NCBI GenBank assembly: GCA_041660045.1 | Contig: JBAZXA010000009.1 | Location: 1 to 64,000 of the forward strand | From: WM-3-3 sp041660045 | GTDB taxonomy: Bacteria; Pseudomonadota; Gammaproteobacteria; Methylococcales; Methylomonadaceae | DNA length: 64,000 bases | Direction: 5' to 3' | Shown: positions 26,880-36,040 of the stretch, piece after piece | How positions within the stretch are numbered: the first letter of the stretch is position 1 | Layout: each line of letters begins with the position of its first letter | Program-made: the position numbers and the translations under genes | The notes under the pieces: model-generated | Databases searched by the model: none | Told to the model about the DNA's origin: nothing | What the model saw: only the letters and a program-made list of their open reading frames with translations

Positions 26880-29024
26880 ATGCCTGAACCTAGACAAACC
26901 GATGCGCTGTATATCGTCATGCTTAGCATCCATGGCCTAATTCGTGGTCAAGACCCTGAACTGGGGCGCGATGCTGATACTGGCGGGCAAACCAAATACG
27001 TCTTGGAGTTATGCAAGGCTTTAGCTAAACAACCTGCTGTAGCCCGAATTGATTTAGCCACCCGATTAATCATCGACAAAGAAGTCAGCCCTGATTATGC
27101 GGTAATATATGAACCATTAGCTGAAAAAGCCCAAATTGTGCGTATAGAAGCCGGCCCCGAGGCCTATATCCGTAAAGAAGAACTCTGGGACTATCTCGAT
27201 AGTTATGCCGACAATTTACTCAATTGGCTGCATCTACAGCCACGCTTACCCGACATCATACACTGCCATTATGCCGATGCCGGTTATGTGGGCGTAAGGC
27301 TTTCCCACTGGACCGGCTTACCGCTGATCTTTACCGGACATTCCTTAGGCCGTGACAAATTTAGGCGCTTACTGGCTTCCGGCCAAACTAAACAGGACAT
27401 AGACCAACGTTATCACATGGCCCGTCGTATCGACGCCGAAGAAGACACCCTGACCAACGCCGACTTAGTGATTACTAGCACCCATAATGAAGTCGTCGAC
27501 CAATATGAACTCTACGATTGCTATACCCCAGAAAAAATGGTGGTGTTGCCTCCTGGCACTGACTTGGAAGAATTTTTTCCACCTAATGGCAACGAAAGCG
27601 CTAATGAGTTTACCAAAAACCTAGAAAAATTTTTGCAAACACCTAATAAGCCGATGATATTAGCCTTATCTAGGCCGGATGAGCGAAAAAATATTGTCGC
27701 TTTATTAGAGGCCTATGGCGAATCAACACGTTTACAAGAATTAGCCAACCTAGTTATTATTGCTGGTAACCGCGATGATATTAGAGATATGGGTGACGGC
27801 CCGCAAGGCGTATTAACTGAACTGCTATTAGTCATCGATTGTTACGACCTTTATGGCCGAGTAGCGCTACCGAAACACCATGCCGCCCATGATGTCGCAC
27901 AAATTTACCGTTTAGCCGCCGCATCTGGCGGGGTATTTGTCAATCCAGCCCTCACCGAGCCATTTGGCTTGACCTTGCTAGAAGCCGCCGCCAGCGGGTT
28001 GCCCTTGGTTGCCACCGAAAACGGTGGTCCAGTCGATATAATTGGCAACTGCCAAAATGGTTTATTGGTCGACCCATTAGACCGTAGTGCCATGGCTGCA
28101 GCCTTATTGGACATGCTTGAACAGCCATTGCGCTGGCAAGCGTTTTCTAATAATGGCTTACACAATGTCGCCCGCTATTATGCTTGGGATGCCCATGCGC
28201 AAAGCTATTTGGCAAAAATGCAAGCCTTATTAAAAACTAGCACAGCCGCCGTAAAAACACCTATTGCAACTAAAAACGAACACGCCAGGACACGGACACG
28301 GGCATTATTTACCGATATTGACCATAGCCTATTAGGTGACAACCAGGGTTTAGAGCAATTCATCCAAGCTTTGCGCTTACACCGTAAGAAGTTTTTATTT
28401 GGCATTGCGACTGGCCGTCGGCTAGATTCAGCACTAGCCGTGTTAAAAAAGCATCATATACCCATGCCTGACATATTAATTACCAGCTTGGGTACGGAAA
28501 TTTATTATGCGCCGCAACTGATAGCCGACATTACTTGGGCACATCACATAGACCATTTATGGACGCCACAAGTGCTAAAACGCATAATTGCGGGTATACC
28601 CGGCTTAAGCGCACAAGCCAAGAGCGAACAAAGCCGTTTTAAACTGTCCTACCACTATCATAGCGAAATAGCCCCACCTACTGAAGATATCCTCACCCAG
28701 CTGCGCCAGCAAGAACTACCTTGCAACCTGACCCTGTCATTTGGCCAGTTTTTAGATTTTGTCCCGGCACGGGCTTCCAAAGGCCAAGCGTTGCGTTATA
28801 TTGCCCAACAATGGCATGTGCCTTTGGAACATATGCTCGTCATCGGAGGCTCAGGCGCTGATGAAGACATGCTCCGTGGCAACACATTAGGCGTAGTGCT
28901 AGCTAATCGCCACCGAGAAGAATTATCACTGTTAGTAGAAACCGAACAGGTTTATTTTGCCGAACAACCCTACGCTTGGGGCATTTTAGAAGCCATCGAA
29001 CACTATAACTTTTTCAATCTATAG
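26880..29024 (+). CDS. sps: Sucrose-phosphate synthase with C-terminal HAD domain
   Basis: This enzyme makes sucrose-6-phosphate from a nucleotide-glucose and fructose-6-phosphate. The 714 residues start with SIHGLIRGQDPELGRDADTG, a sugar-acceptor loop. A GT-B fold follows with the E-x7-E motif EPFGLTLLE (Glu360, Glu368). From about residue 470 a phosphatase-like HAD domain begins with DIDHS (Asp479, Asp481). It leads the operon sps-spp-fruK-ams, with spp 14 bases downstream. The HAD domain could be active or structural. Confidence 0.93.
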   Translation: MPEPRQTDALYIVMLSIHGLIRGQDPELGRDADTGGQTKYVLELCKALAKQPAVARIDLATRLIIDKEVSPDYAVIYEPLAEKAQIVRIEAGPEAYIRKEELWDYLDSYADNLLNWLHLQPRLPDIIHCHYADAGYVGVRLSHWTGLPLIFTGHSLGRDKFRRLLASGQTKQDIDQRYHMARRIDAEEDTLTNADLVITSTHNEVVDQYELYDCYTPEKMVVLPPGTDLEEFFPPNGNESANEFTKNLEKFLQTPNKPMILALSRPDERKNIVALLEAYGESTRLQELANLVIIAGNRDDIRDMGDGPQGVLTELLLVIDCYDLYGRVALPKHHAAHDVAQIYRLAAASGGVFVNPALTEPFGLTLLEAAASGLPLVATENGGPVDIIGNCQNGLLVDPLDRSAMAAALLDMLEQPLRWQAFSNNGLHNVARYYAWDAHAQSYLAKMQALLKTSTAAVKTPIATKNEHARTRTRALFTDIDHSLLGDNQGLEQFIQALRLHRKKFLFGIATGRRLDSALAVLKKHHIPMPDILITSLGTEIYYAPQLIADITWAHHIDHLWTPQVLKRIIAGIPGLSAQAKSEQSRFKLSYHYHSEIAPPTEDILTQLRQQELPCNLTLSFGQFLDFVPARASKGQALRYIAQQWHVPLEHMLVIGGSGADEDMLRGNTLGVVLANRHREELSLLVETEQVYFAEQPYAWGILEAIEHYNFFNL

Positions 29025-29038
29025 CCGTTAAACACACT

Positions 29039-29872
29039 ATGGACTCAACTATACTCATTTGCACCGACCTAGACCGCACGCTGCTACCCAATGGCAGCCA
29101 GCCAGAATCACCCAAAGCCCGCCAGTTGTTTGCAAGCTTGGTCTCACGCCCCGAAGTTACCTTGGCCTATGTCAGCGGACGCGACCTAGGCTTAGTTGAA
29201 GCCGCCATCACTGAATACCAATTACCCATACCAGATTGGATTATTGCCGATGTCGGCACCTCTTTATACCAACAAGCCGAACCTGGTTGGCAAGCTTGGC
29301 ATGCCTGGGAACAGGATATAGCCAGCGATTGGCAAGGACAAACGGCGGCGGATTTAAAGGCCTTATTTAGTGATTTAGCTTTGTTAAGCTTACAAGAAGA
29401 AAGTCGACAAAAGCGCTATAAACTCAGTTATTATCTTCCTTTGCAAGCCGATATCATCAGCTTACAAAACACCATGATGGCCCGCTTAAAGGCACAGCAA
29501 CTACAAGCCAGCCTGATTTATAGCGAGGATGCCGCCGCCCAGGGCTTGCTGGATATTTTACCGGCGCGTGCCACTAAACTTCATGCCGTGGAGTTTTTAA
29601 TGCGGCAACTAGGTTTTAACCTAAACAACACCGTCTTTGCAGGCGACAGCGGCAATGATTTACCCGTTATTGCCAGCCCCATCAACTCTGTCCTTGTTGC
29701 CAACGCTGCGCTTGATGTTATCCAACAAGCACGCCAATTAATCCAACTAAATAACACCGAATCGGCATTCTACCTGGCTCAAGGCAATTTTAAGGGCTTA
29801 AACGGCAATTACAGTGCGGGCATTCTTGAAGGCGTAGCCTATTTTCTACCTGCAACCCAACAATGGATGTAA
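29039..29872 (+). CDS. spp: Sucrose-phosphate phosphatase
   Basis: This HAD enzyme hydrolyses sucrose-6-phosphate to sucrose. The 277 residues have motif I CTDLDRTLLPNG, SGRDLGLV, the conserved RYKLSYYL segment of sucrose phosphatases, and VFAGDSGNDLPVI with the magnesium ligands. It follows sps and overlaps or abuts fruK (2-base gap to the chosen start). Confidence 0.92.
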   Translation: MDSTILICTDLDRTLLPNGSQPESPKARQLFASLVSRPEVTLAYVSGRDLGLVEAAITEYQLPIPDWIIADVGTSLYQQAEPGWQAWHAWEQDIASDWQGQTAADLKALFSDLALLSLQEESRQKRYKLSYYLPLQADIISLQNTMMARLKAQQLQASLIYSEDAAAQGLLDILPARATKLHAVEFLMRQLGFNLNNTVFAGDSGNDLPVIASPINSVLVANAALDVIQQARQLIQLNNTESAFYLAQGNFKGLNGNYSAGILEGVAYFLPATQQWM

Positions 29873-29874
29873 CC

Positions 29875-30759
29875 ATGGATCATCACACCCCAATTCAAAT
29901 TTTTGGCGAAGTATTGTTTGACAATTTCCAAGATGGCAGCCGTGTCCTCGGTGGTGCGCCATTTAATGTTGCCTGGCACTTACAAGCGTTTGGCCTGGCC
30001 CCAAACTTTATCAGCCGCATTGGTAATGACCTTCCCGGACAAGAAATTAGCAACTTAATGGCTAGCTGGGGTATGCTGCAAAGCGGTTTACAAACTGACA
30101 ACGCGCATGCAACAGGTAGCGTACAAGTGCAACTCATCAATGGCGAACCACACTATGAAATCGTCACAAATAGTGCCTATGATTTTATCGATGCAGAGGC
30201 ATTAAACCCTCTAGCCACTGAAGGTATTTTGTACCATGGCACTTTAGCATTGCGCAACAGCAGCTCGCTTGCGGCACTGAACACACTTAAAAGCCGCCAC
30301 CATGGCCCAATTTTTATCGATGTTAATCTGCGCTCACCCTGGTGGGACACAAACCAGCTAATTCCGTTATTAGCCGATGCCACCTGGGTAAAATTAAATG
30401 TGGCAGAACTCTATGCGCTGGGCTTTCAAGACCCTAACCTTGAAACCGCCATGCAAGCCTTCCATAGCCAATTTGGCTTGCAACTGTTAATCCTGACCCA
30501 AGGTGAAAAAGGCGCCGTAGTGTGTGATGCGCAACAAGGTTTTCATAGCCTACCCCCGACCGCTAATAACACCATGGTTGATACCGTAGGCGCGGGAGAT
30601 GCCTACGCTGCCGTCACGGTATTAGGCTTAAGCCAACAATGGCCGTTATCAACAACCTTAACCAGAGCCCAAGCCTTTGCCAGCGCGATTGTCGGCCAAC
30701 ATGGCGCAACTGTGCCGCATCAAGAATTTTACCAAGCCTTTCTCGAATCATGGGCTTAA
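29875..30759 (+). CDS. fruK: PfkB-family fructokinase
   Basis: This kinase phosphorylates fructose, allowing recovery of carbon from sucrose. ATG at 29875 gives 294 residues beginning DHHTPIQIFGEV. The substrate motif GGAPFNVAWHL and the PfkB signature DTVGAGDAYAA with catalytic Asp are present. The context next to amylosucrase, which releases fructose from sucrose, fits this role. Confidence 0.92.
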   Translation: MDHHTPIQIFGEVLFDNFQDGSRVLGGAPFNVAWHLQAFGLAPNFISRIGNDLPGQEISNLMASWGMLQSGLQTDNAHATGSVQVQLINGEPHYEIVTNSAYDFIDAEALNPLATEGILYHGTLALRNSSSLAALNTLKSRHHGPIFIDVNLRSPWWDTNQLIPLLADATWVKLNVAELYALGFQDPNLETAMQAFHSQFGLQLLILTQGEKGAVVCDAQQGFHSLPPTANNTMVDTVGAGDAYAAVTVLGLSQQWPLSTTLTRAQAFASAIVGQHGATVPHQEFYQAFLESWA

Positions 30760-30808
30760 CCTGCTAAGCCAACCCCACTAGCCCAAGCCCAATTTAGGAT
30801 TACACCAT

Positions 30809-32764
30809 ATGTACGAACAAGTTTCCCATTCCTTGTTAAATGCCATTCTGGATGATTTAAAACCAGAAATCGTCAAACAGGATTTACGCCATTTTTACAC
30901 GCGTTTAGGGGCTAATTTTTATGCCATTTACTCCTTATTCTCTAACCTCTATGGACATCGTGACGATTTTCAGCAGCAAATGCTGCGCTTAGTGGAAACC
31001 ATGGCAAAAAGCTATATTAAACGCTCGGCCGAACTTGAACGGATAGATATAGAACGGGAACAAGACCATAACTGGTTTCTGTCCCAAAAATGGGTGGGCA
31101 TGGCGCTGTACACCAACGGCTTTGCCGAAAACCTAGCGGACTTGGCTAATAAAACCAGCTATTTTCAAGAGCTTGGCATTAACATGGTGCATATCATGCC
31201 GATATTAATGTGCCCAACCGGCAAAAGCGACGGCGGTTACGCGATCAGTAATTTCAGGCAAATAGACGACCGCTTGGGCACACTTGATGATTTAAGCTTA
31301 GTTGTGCAAGCCTTTAAAAAAAGCGACATTCTTTTAACCCTTGATATTGTGCTTAACCATACCTCGGATGAACATGAATGGGCAAAAAAAGCGGTTCAAG
31401 GTGATCGTCGCTACCAAGATTACTATTATATTTTCGACAAACGGGAAATCCCCGACATGTTTGAACAAAACATGCCAGAAATCTTCCCGGAAACCGATCC
31501 AGGTAATTTCACCTGGAATGAAGACATGCAAAAATGGGTCATGACTGTGTTCCACGAATACCAATGGGATCTTAATTACAGCAACCCCGCCGTATTTATC
31601 GAAATGCTTGATATTATCCTGTTTTGGGCCAACCAAGGCGTAGACATATTACGCCTAGACGCAGTTGCCTTTTTATGGAAAAAAATTGGCTCTTCTTGCC
31701 AAAATGAACGCAATGCGCATCTCATCTTGCAATTGTTAAAAGATTGCTGCCAAGTAACCGCACCAGGCGTGCTTTTTATTGCGGAAGCCATTGTGGCACC
31801 GGTTGAAGTCATCAAATATTTTGGTGAAGATGCCATCATTGCCAAAGAATGCGAGATCGCCTATAACGCCACATTAATGGCCTTGCTTTGGGATAGTATC
31901 GCCACCCAAAATGCCAAATTGCTTTACCAAGGGGTAAAAAACCTGCCCGCTAAACTGGAACGGGCCACATGGTTGAATTATGTGCGCTGCCATGACGACA
32001 TCGGCTTCGGCTTTGATGATAAGGATATTCGTGCCGCGGGTTATGAACCTTACGCGCACCGGCAATTTTTAGTGGATTACTTCAGCGGCCAATTTGAAGA
32101 CTCCCCAGCCAGAGGCCAAGTTTTTATGCGTAATGATGAAACTGGCGACGCCCGAATTTGTGGCTCGCTAGCATCGTTAACAGGCTTAGAATCAGCATTG
32201 GAACTTGATGACCCGCAACTGATCACCATGGCCGTAAACAAAATTCTATTGCTGCACAGTTTAATCCTCTCCTTTGGCGGCATAGCCTTACTCTATAACG
32301 GTGATGCCCTCGGTGTGCTTAACGAATATAGCTATAGTGAAGACCCCAGCAAAAGCGGCGATAACCGCTGGATACACCGACCTAAAATCGATTGGGAAAA
32401 AGCTGAGCGCCGAAAAAAACAAGGCACTTCAGAATACGCGATCTTCAACGCCATGAAGAAAATGATCGCGATCCGCAAAGAAACCTCCGCCTTTGCCGAT
32501 TTTAATAACCGTGAATTAGTCAGTGTCGGTAATGAACATTTATTATGCTACTTACGCTTTAATCACCAACGCCCATCAGAACGGGTTATCGTAGTCGCCA
32601 ACTTTTCTGCCGACCCCCAATACCTGGATCTTCAACGCCTTACTAGCCACGGTATTAGCCTGCATAGCCAATTTATTGATTTATACAACGGCAGCAAACC
32701 TGCTCAGTTTGACCACCAAATCGTCATGGCAGGCTACCAGTTTTATTGGCTTAGTGACATTTAA
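30809..32764 (+). CDS. ams: Amylosucrase (GH13)
   Basis: Amylosucrase splits sucrose into fructose and an alpha-1,4-glucan. The 651-residue protein keeps the GH13 catalytic set: nucleophile Asp284 in DILRLDAVAFLW, acid/base Glu326 in IAEAIV, and the transition-state Asp396 in RCHDDIGF. N-terminal helices (residues 1-90) are typical of amylosucrase rather than other GH13 members. It ends the sucrose operon, whose products both make and use sucrose. Confidence 0.95.
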   Translation: MYEQVSHSLLNAILDDLKPEIVKQDLRHFYTRLGANFYAIYSLFSNLYGHRDDFQQQMLRLVETMAKSYIKRSAELERIDIEREQDHNWFLSQKWVGMALYTNGFAENLADLANKTSYFQELGINMVHIMPILMCPTGKSDGGYAISNFRQIDDRLGTLDDLSLVVQAFKKSDILLTLDIVLNHTSDEHEWAKKAVQGDRRYQDYYYIFDKREIPDMFEQNMPEIFPETDPGNFTWNEDMQKWVMTVFHEYQWDLNYSNPAVFIEMLDIILFWANQGVDILRLDAVAFLWKKIGSSCQNERNAHLILQLLKDCCQVTAPGVLFIAEAIVAPVEVIKYFGEDAIIAKECEIAYNATLMALLWDSIATQNAKLLYQGVKNLPAKLERATWLNYVRCHDDIGFGFDDKDIRAAGYEPYAHRQFLVDYFSGQFEDSPARGQVFMRNDETGDARICGSLASLTGLESALELDDPQLITMAVNKILLLHSLILSFGGIALLYNGDALGVLNEYSYSEDPSKSGDNRWIHRPKIDWEKAERRKKQGTSEYAIFNAMKKMIAIRKETSAFADFNNRELVSVGNEHLLCYLRFNHQRPSERVIVVANFSADPQYLDLQRLTSHGISLHSQFIDLYNGSKPAQFDHQIVMAGYQFYWLSDI

Positions 32765-32811
32765 GGCAAAGGTGATTTAAAAGCGCATAGCAGATGAGTA
32801 CCTATATAGCC

Positions 32812-32827
32812 ACTATTTTAAAATAGT
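32812..32827. repeat. 16-bp perfect palindrome after ams
   Basis: ACTATTTTAAAATAGT lies 48 bases after the ams stop. It may be an end-of-operon hairpin, but there is no loop to speak of and no T tract. The rest of 32765-33053 shows nothing I can name. Confidence 0.3.
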
Positions 32828-33053
32828 CGTGCATACCTGATTTGGCCCCGGTTAAATTTCACAACCTAGATACCCTTTAGGAGACATTTACCCACCCCTG
32901 TATGAACAGGAGCGCCGATTTCTTTTACAAGTTTTAGATAATTTGTAACCATATTCACCAATTTATTTTAAAGGCGCGCTTTAGAGCGACTAACTAAAAG
33001 CGGAATTTGGATTCGAGTTCTGTGCTTGTAAACGTAATGGCTCTCGCAGCCAG

Positions 33054-34193
33054 TTACGCATTGGTTAACTTTATTTTTAGTAAGATATATCTTCCAAGTT
33101 GAATTCCTCTGACTTCAACTAACCGGTACAAAAAATAGGAAACTATATATATAGGGATCGCAGTCAAAATAAATGCGCCTAATAATCTGAAATAGACAGA
33201 AAGGCTCATAAACCATTCATTTTTAAATAAACCATATAAGATTGGCGTATATATTATAGTGTGGACTAAATATACCGAATATGATGTATCGCCAAAAAAC
33301 TTTGCTATTTTGTTTGACATCAGCTTACCAAAAATCTCTTTATTTTCATCATTGAAAACCAGCATAAAAACAAGCAATAGTGCCATTATCCATACCTGGG
33401 ATGCCACATTATAAAGGGAAAGTATTGCTAATATTGCCCAAGGTAAAGCACGGATATTATTTCTATTTAAATAAATAAACGCAATTGACATGCCCGCTGC
33501 AAAGATATTAATCTTAAATAAAATAAAAGCTGGTTGTGGAAAATTACCAAATATTCCTGTCGAAAGATAGAGCCCAAAAAGTTTGTTTGTTATAAACGAA
33601 ACAATAACTAATATTAAAATAACTGAAAAAGCACCAAGACGAGATATAGATAATATTAGAAATGGAAATATTAAATAAAACTGCATTTCAAGACCAATAC
33701 TCCAGTCTGGAAGAATATTAGAATTTGCGTATTTTGGAATAAACCCAAATAAAAATAAATAATGCGTTAATACGTTTACTGCACTTACTCTTTCGTGAGT
33801 AATAATTACTACTTCTTGGGTTTTAGTTGCCCAAGGAGGCGGAACCATATTTGTTATAAAATCACTCATTTCAAATAAACGTTCCTGCCCAATAAATGCC
33901 ACCGTTAATAAAATATAATATAATGGCGCTATTCTAAAAAATCGTCTGATATAGAAATCTACTGCTTGATATTTGAATTTGTTAAACCTATCTTTCCTGA
34001 TATGCCAATGATAAGCCATTAAAAATCCTGAAAGCAGCATAAAAATATCCACCGCTATCGCACCGCCTCCCCATGGTGTCGATTTTCCTATACAAGCCAT
34101 TTGCAGGTGATAAAAAAATACCCAAAACGCCATTAAACCTCTTATTCCATCTAAGATGCCAAGATAGTCTTCTTTATAGTTTGCAGATACCAA
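33054..34193 (-). CDS. Acyltransferase 3 family membrane protein (OafA-like)
   Basis: This integral membrane acyltransferase probably O-acetylates a surface sugar. The 379 residues begin with YLGILDGIRGLMAFWVFFYH, the family signature with catalytic His, followed by about ten hydrophobic helices. FGDTSYSVYLVHTIIY near the C-terminus is also typical. The gene is visibly richer in A and T (many ATA, TTA, AAA codons) than its neighbours, suggesting horizontal acquisition. It stands alone. Confidence 0.9.
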   Translation of the reverse strand: MVSANYKEDYLGILDGIRGLMAFWVFFYHLQMACIGKSTPWGGGAIAVDIFMLLSGFLMAYHWHIRKDRFNKFKYQAVDFYIRRFFRIAPLYYILLTVAFIGQERLFEMSDFITNMVPPPWATKTQEVVIITHERVSAVNVLTHYLFLFGFIPKYANSNILPDWSIGLEMQFYLIFPFLILSISRLGAFSVILILVIVSFITNKLFGLYLSTGIFGNFPQPAFILFKINIFAAGMSIAFIYLNRNNIRALPWAILAILSLYNVASQVWIMALLLVFMLVFNDENKEIFGKLMSNKIAKFFGDTSYSVYLVHTIIYTPILYGLFKNEWFMSLSVYFRLLGAFILTAIPIYIVSYFLYRLVEVRGIQLGRYILLKIKLTNA

Positions 34194-34268
34194 AGTCTTC
34201 TCCTAAAACAAAAGAATAAAAGGGGGGCAAGTCTTGCGTTTAATAAAATAAACCGCCATAGCGCTCAC

Positions 34269-34450
34269 ATGGCTAGACCTTTAAAGTTAGAATTTCGCGC
34301 AGTTTATCATGTTACTCGCCGAAGGAATGACAGACAGGAATTTACCTGGATGATAACGGCTGAATTGCTTGGCCAGGCATTTTGACTTCAGCCTGTTAGC
34401 AGTTTACTGAGTTTGCCATGCCTTTTAGTTATCTTTGCAATAATCAATGC
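34269..34450 (+). pseudogene. Remnant of a REP-associated tyrosine transposase (RAYT)
   Basis: ATG at 34269 opens MARPLKLEFRAVYHVTRRRND, which closely follows the RAYT N-terminus (MARPLR-x-EF-x-GA-x-YHVTSRGN). A frameshift follows: in the next frame GIYLDDNG resumes the expected pattern, then a stop. The HYH and Tyr catalytic parts are not recognisable. It is too decayed to be active. The rest of 34194-34564 holds no other gene I can support. Confidence 0.6.
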
Positions 34451-34564
34451 ATGAAACAAGCTGATGGCAGTAGCGATAACTTAAGGCAAAAAATAGCTTA
34501 TGCCATTGGGTGTATTATGCAAACATGAAGCAGGCAACTCCAGCCCAGCCTATTGGCTGAGCAA

Positions 34565-35458
34565 TCAAAAATGCACCTTGCCCAATTGCTCAATAAACCA
34601 ATACAGTACTTTACCTTTGTTGGTGGTTTTCCAAACCAGATGGATGGTTTCTGTGGTTTGCACATCGGCTACTGGCAAAGCAATCAACAAGCCTTGTTCC
34701 AGCTCACGCTGGATTCGGTGTGCGGGTAAAAAACCGACACCCAACCCTAAGCATTGCGCGTGTATTTTTTCAGTTATCGAAGGCACGCCTAAAGCCGGTC
34801 GCTTACTGAATACACGTCGGCTTTGTGGCGCCTGATTGCGGGAAGAATCTTTACCCACAATAAAACGATGCTCTTCAATCAGCTGTTTTGTCAGCGGTAG
34901 ACTTGCGGCCTTAGCCAGCGGATGGCTGGGGGCTACAGCAAACAACCATTCAATTTCGCGCAAAGGTTGATAGCGGATTCCTGAGCCTAATGGCAGCTCC
35001 GTACCTGCGCCTATTACTAAATCGACCCGGCCTAACCGGATAGCCTCGTGCGCACCGCTCAACACTTCTTCATATAAGTTGATTTCTATATCAGGATGGA
35101 TGCTATAAAACGCCGCCAGCAAAGGATAAATAAAATCAAAATTCAGTATGGAATCAATAGCGATATTAAACACAGGCTCCCAGCCATAATGGGTTTTTTT
35201 GGCAGCAATGGCCATACGTTGACTGGCTTCTAACAGTTCCCGGCCTTGTTCCAGCATGATTTTCCCGGCCTCGGTCAAAACTGATTTGCGGCCTTGTTTA
35301 CGGAATAACACTATTTCCAAGTCCTGTTCCAGTTTTTGCATGCTGTATGAAATTGCCGATGGCACCTTAAACAATTCCGCAGCAGCCCCGGCAAAGCTGC
35401 CCTTACGGTCTATGGCGTCTAAAACTTCCAAAGCTTCCAAGGTAATTGGGTATTTCAT
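34565..35458 (-). CDS. LysR-family transcriptional regulator
   Basis: The 297-residue regulator has an N-terminal winged helix-turn-helix (EALEVLDAIDRKGSFAGAAAELFKVPSAISYSM, about residues 8-40) and a periplasmic-binding-like effector domain. It is divergent from the doxX-pirin-nitroreductase-SDR operon, which it probably controls. The inducer is unknown. The AT-rich gap has a T-N11-A type palindrome. Confidence 0.93.
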   Translation of the reverse strand: MKYPITLEALEVLDAIDRKGSFAGAAAELFKVPSAISYSMQKLEQDLEIVLFRKQGRKSVLTEAGKIMLEQGRELLEASQRMAIAAKKTHYGWEPVFNIAIDSILNFDFIYPLLAAFYSIHPDIEINLYEEVLSGAHEAIRLGRVDLVIGAGTELPLGSGIRYQPLREIEWLFAVAPSHPLAKAASLPLTKQLIEEHRFIVGKDSSRNQAPQSRRVFSKRPALGVPSITEKIHAQCLGLGVGFLPAHRIQRELEQGLLIALPVADVQTTETIHLVWKTTNKGKVLYWFIEQLGKVHF

Positions 35459-35472
35459 AAGCTTATTAATTG

Positions 35473-35487
35473 TTCAAATTTTTTGAA
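35473..35487. promoter_or_regulatory. LysR-type operator candidate
   Basis: TTCAA-ATTTT-TTGAA is a perfect inverted repeat with T-N11-A spacing, 15 bases upstream of the lysR start and about 20 bases before the doxX -35 region. A partial third element, AGTCAAATT, follows. Confidence 0.5.
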
Positions 35488-35509
35488 TTGATTAGTCAAA
35501 TTCTATCGC

Positions 35510-35537
35510 TTGTTAGCATTTAAACAAAGCCTATAAT
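35510..35537 (+). promoter_or_regulatory. Sigma-70 promoter of the doxX operon
   Basis: TTGTTA (35510-35515) and a perfect TATAAT (35532-35537) are separated by 16 bases, 42 bases before the doxX start. Confidence 0.55.
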
Positions 35538-35578
35538 GCTTTTAACGTTTCAAATTAATTTAACTTTTGGAGGCTATT

Positions 35579-36040
35579 ATGCCCGATTTATTAAAAAAGA
35601 CCTTGGTTTCAACGGCTGGTTGGGAAGCTTTAGTGCTACGTGTACCAATTGGTTTAACACTGGCGGCGCACGGCAGCCAAAAACTGTTTGCTTGGTTTGG
35701 CGGTTACGGTTTGGATGGTACTGGCCAGTGGCTGGAATCTATTGGCTTATACCCCGGCTGGCTAATGGCTGTGCTAGCCGGTAGTGCGGAGTTTTTTGGT
35801 GGCTTAGGCTTATTGCTGGGCTTGCTAACCCGGCCAGCAGCAATTGCCGCCGCATTAACAATGGCGGTCGCGCTGTTTTGGGTACATTGGAGCCAAGGTT
35901 TCTTTTTAAGCTCTAAAGGAATTGAATATGCCCTGGCTTTATTGTCGGCAACGTTGGCCTTAGCCATTATGGGTGGTGGCCGATATTCACTGGACAACTA
36001 TTTGCTGCAACAGCTTTCTGGAGAAAACCGCCATGACTAG
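35579..36040 (+). CDS. DoxX-family membrane protein
   Basis: The 153-residue protein starts at ATG 35579 after a GGAGG site. Four hydrophobic helices and the motif LRVPIGLTLAAHGSQKLFAWFGG place it in DoxX. Such proteins often accompany pirin and thiol or quinone stress functions. Its stop overlaps the pirin start by 8 bases. Confidence 0.9.
   Translation: MPDLLKKTLVSTAGWEALVLRVPIGLTLAAHGSQKLFAWFGGYGLDGTGQWLESIGLYPGWLMAVLAGSAEFFGGLGLLLGLLTRPAAIAAALTMAVALFWVHWSQGFFLSSKGIEYALALLSATLALAIMGGGRYSLDNYLLQQLSGENRHD

Noticed and set aside
28314..29024. HAD region of the sucrose-phosphate synthase as a separate gene
   Set aside because: The frame is continuous with the glycosyltransferase part and there is no internal ribosome site. 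Bifunctional SPS with a HAD tail is a known architecture.
32864..32948. Short open stretch with GDIYPPLYEQERRFLLQVLDNL
   Set aside because: About 30 codons between stops with no start or ribosome site. It could be a gene tail but I cannot support it.
33034..33057. attC-like hairpin (GTAATGGCT...AGCCAGTTAC)
   Set aside because: No integron core sites and no integrase or cassette array nearby. The hairpin overlaps the acyltransferase stop and is more likely chance or a weak terminator.
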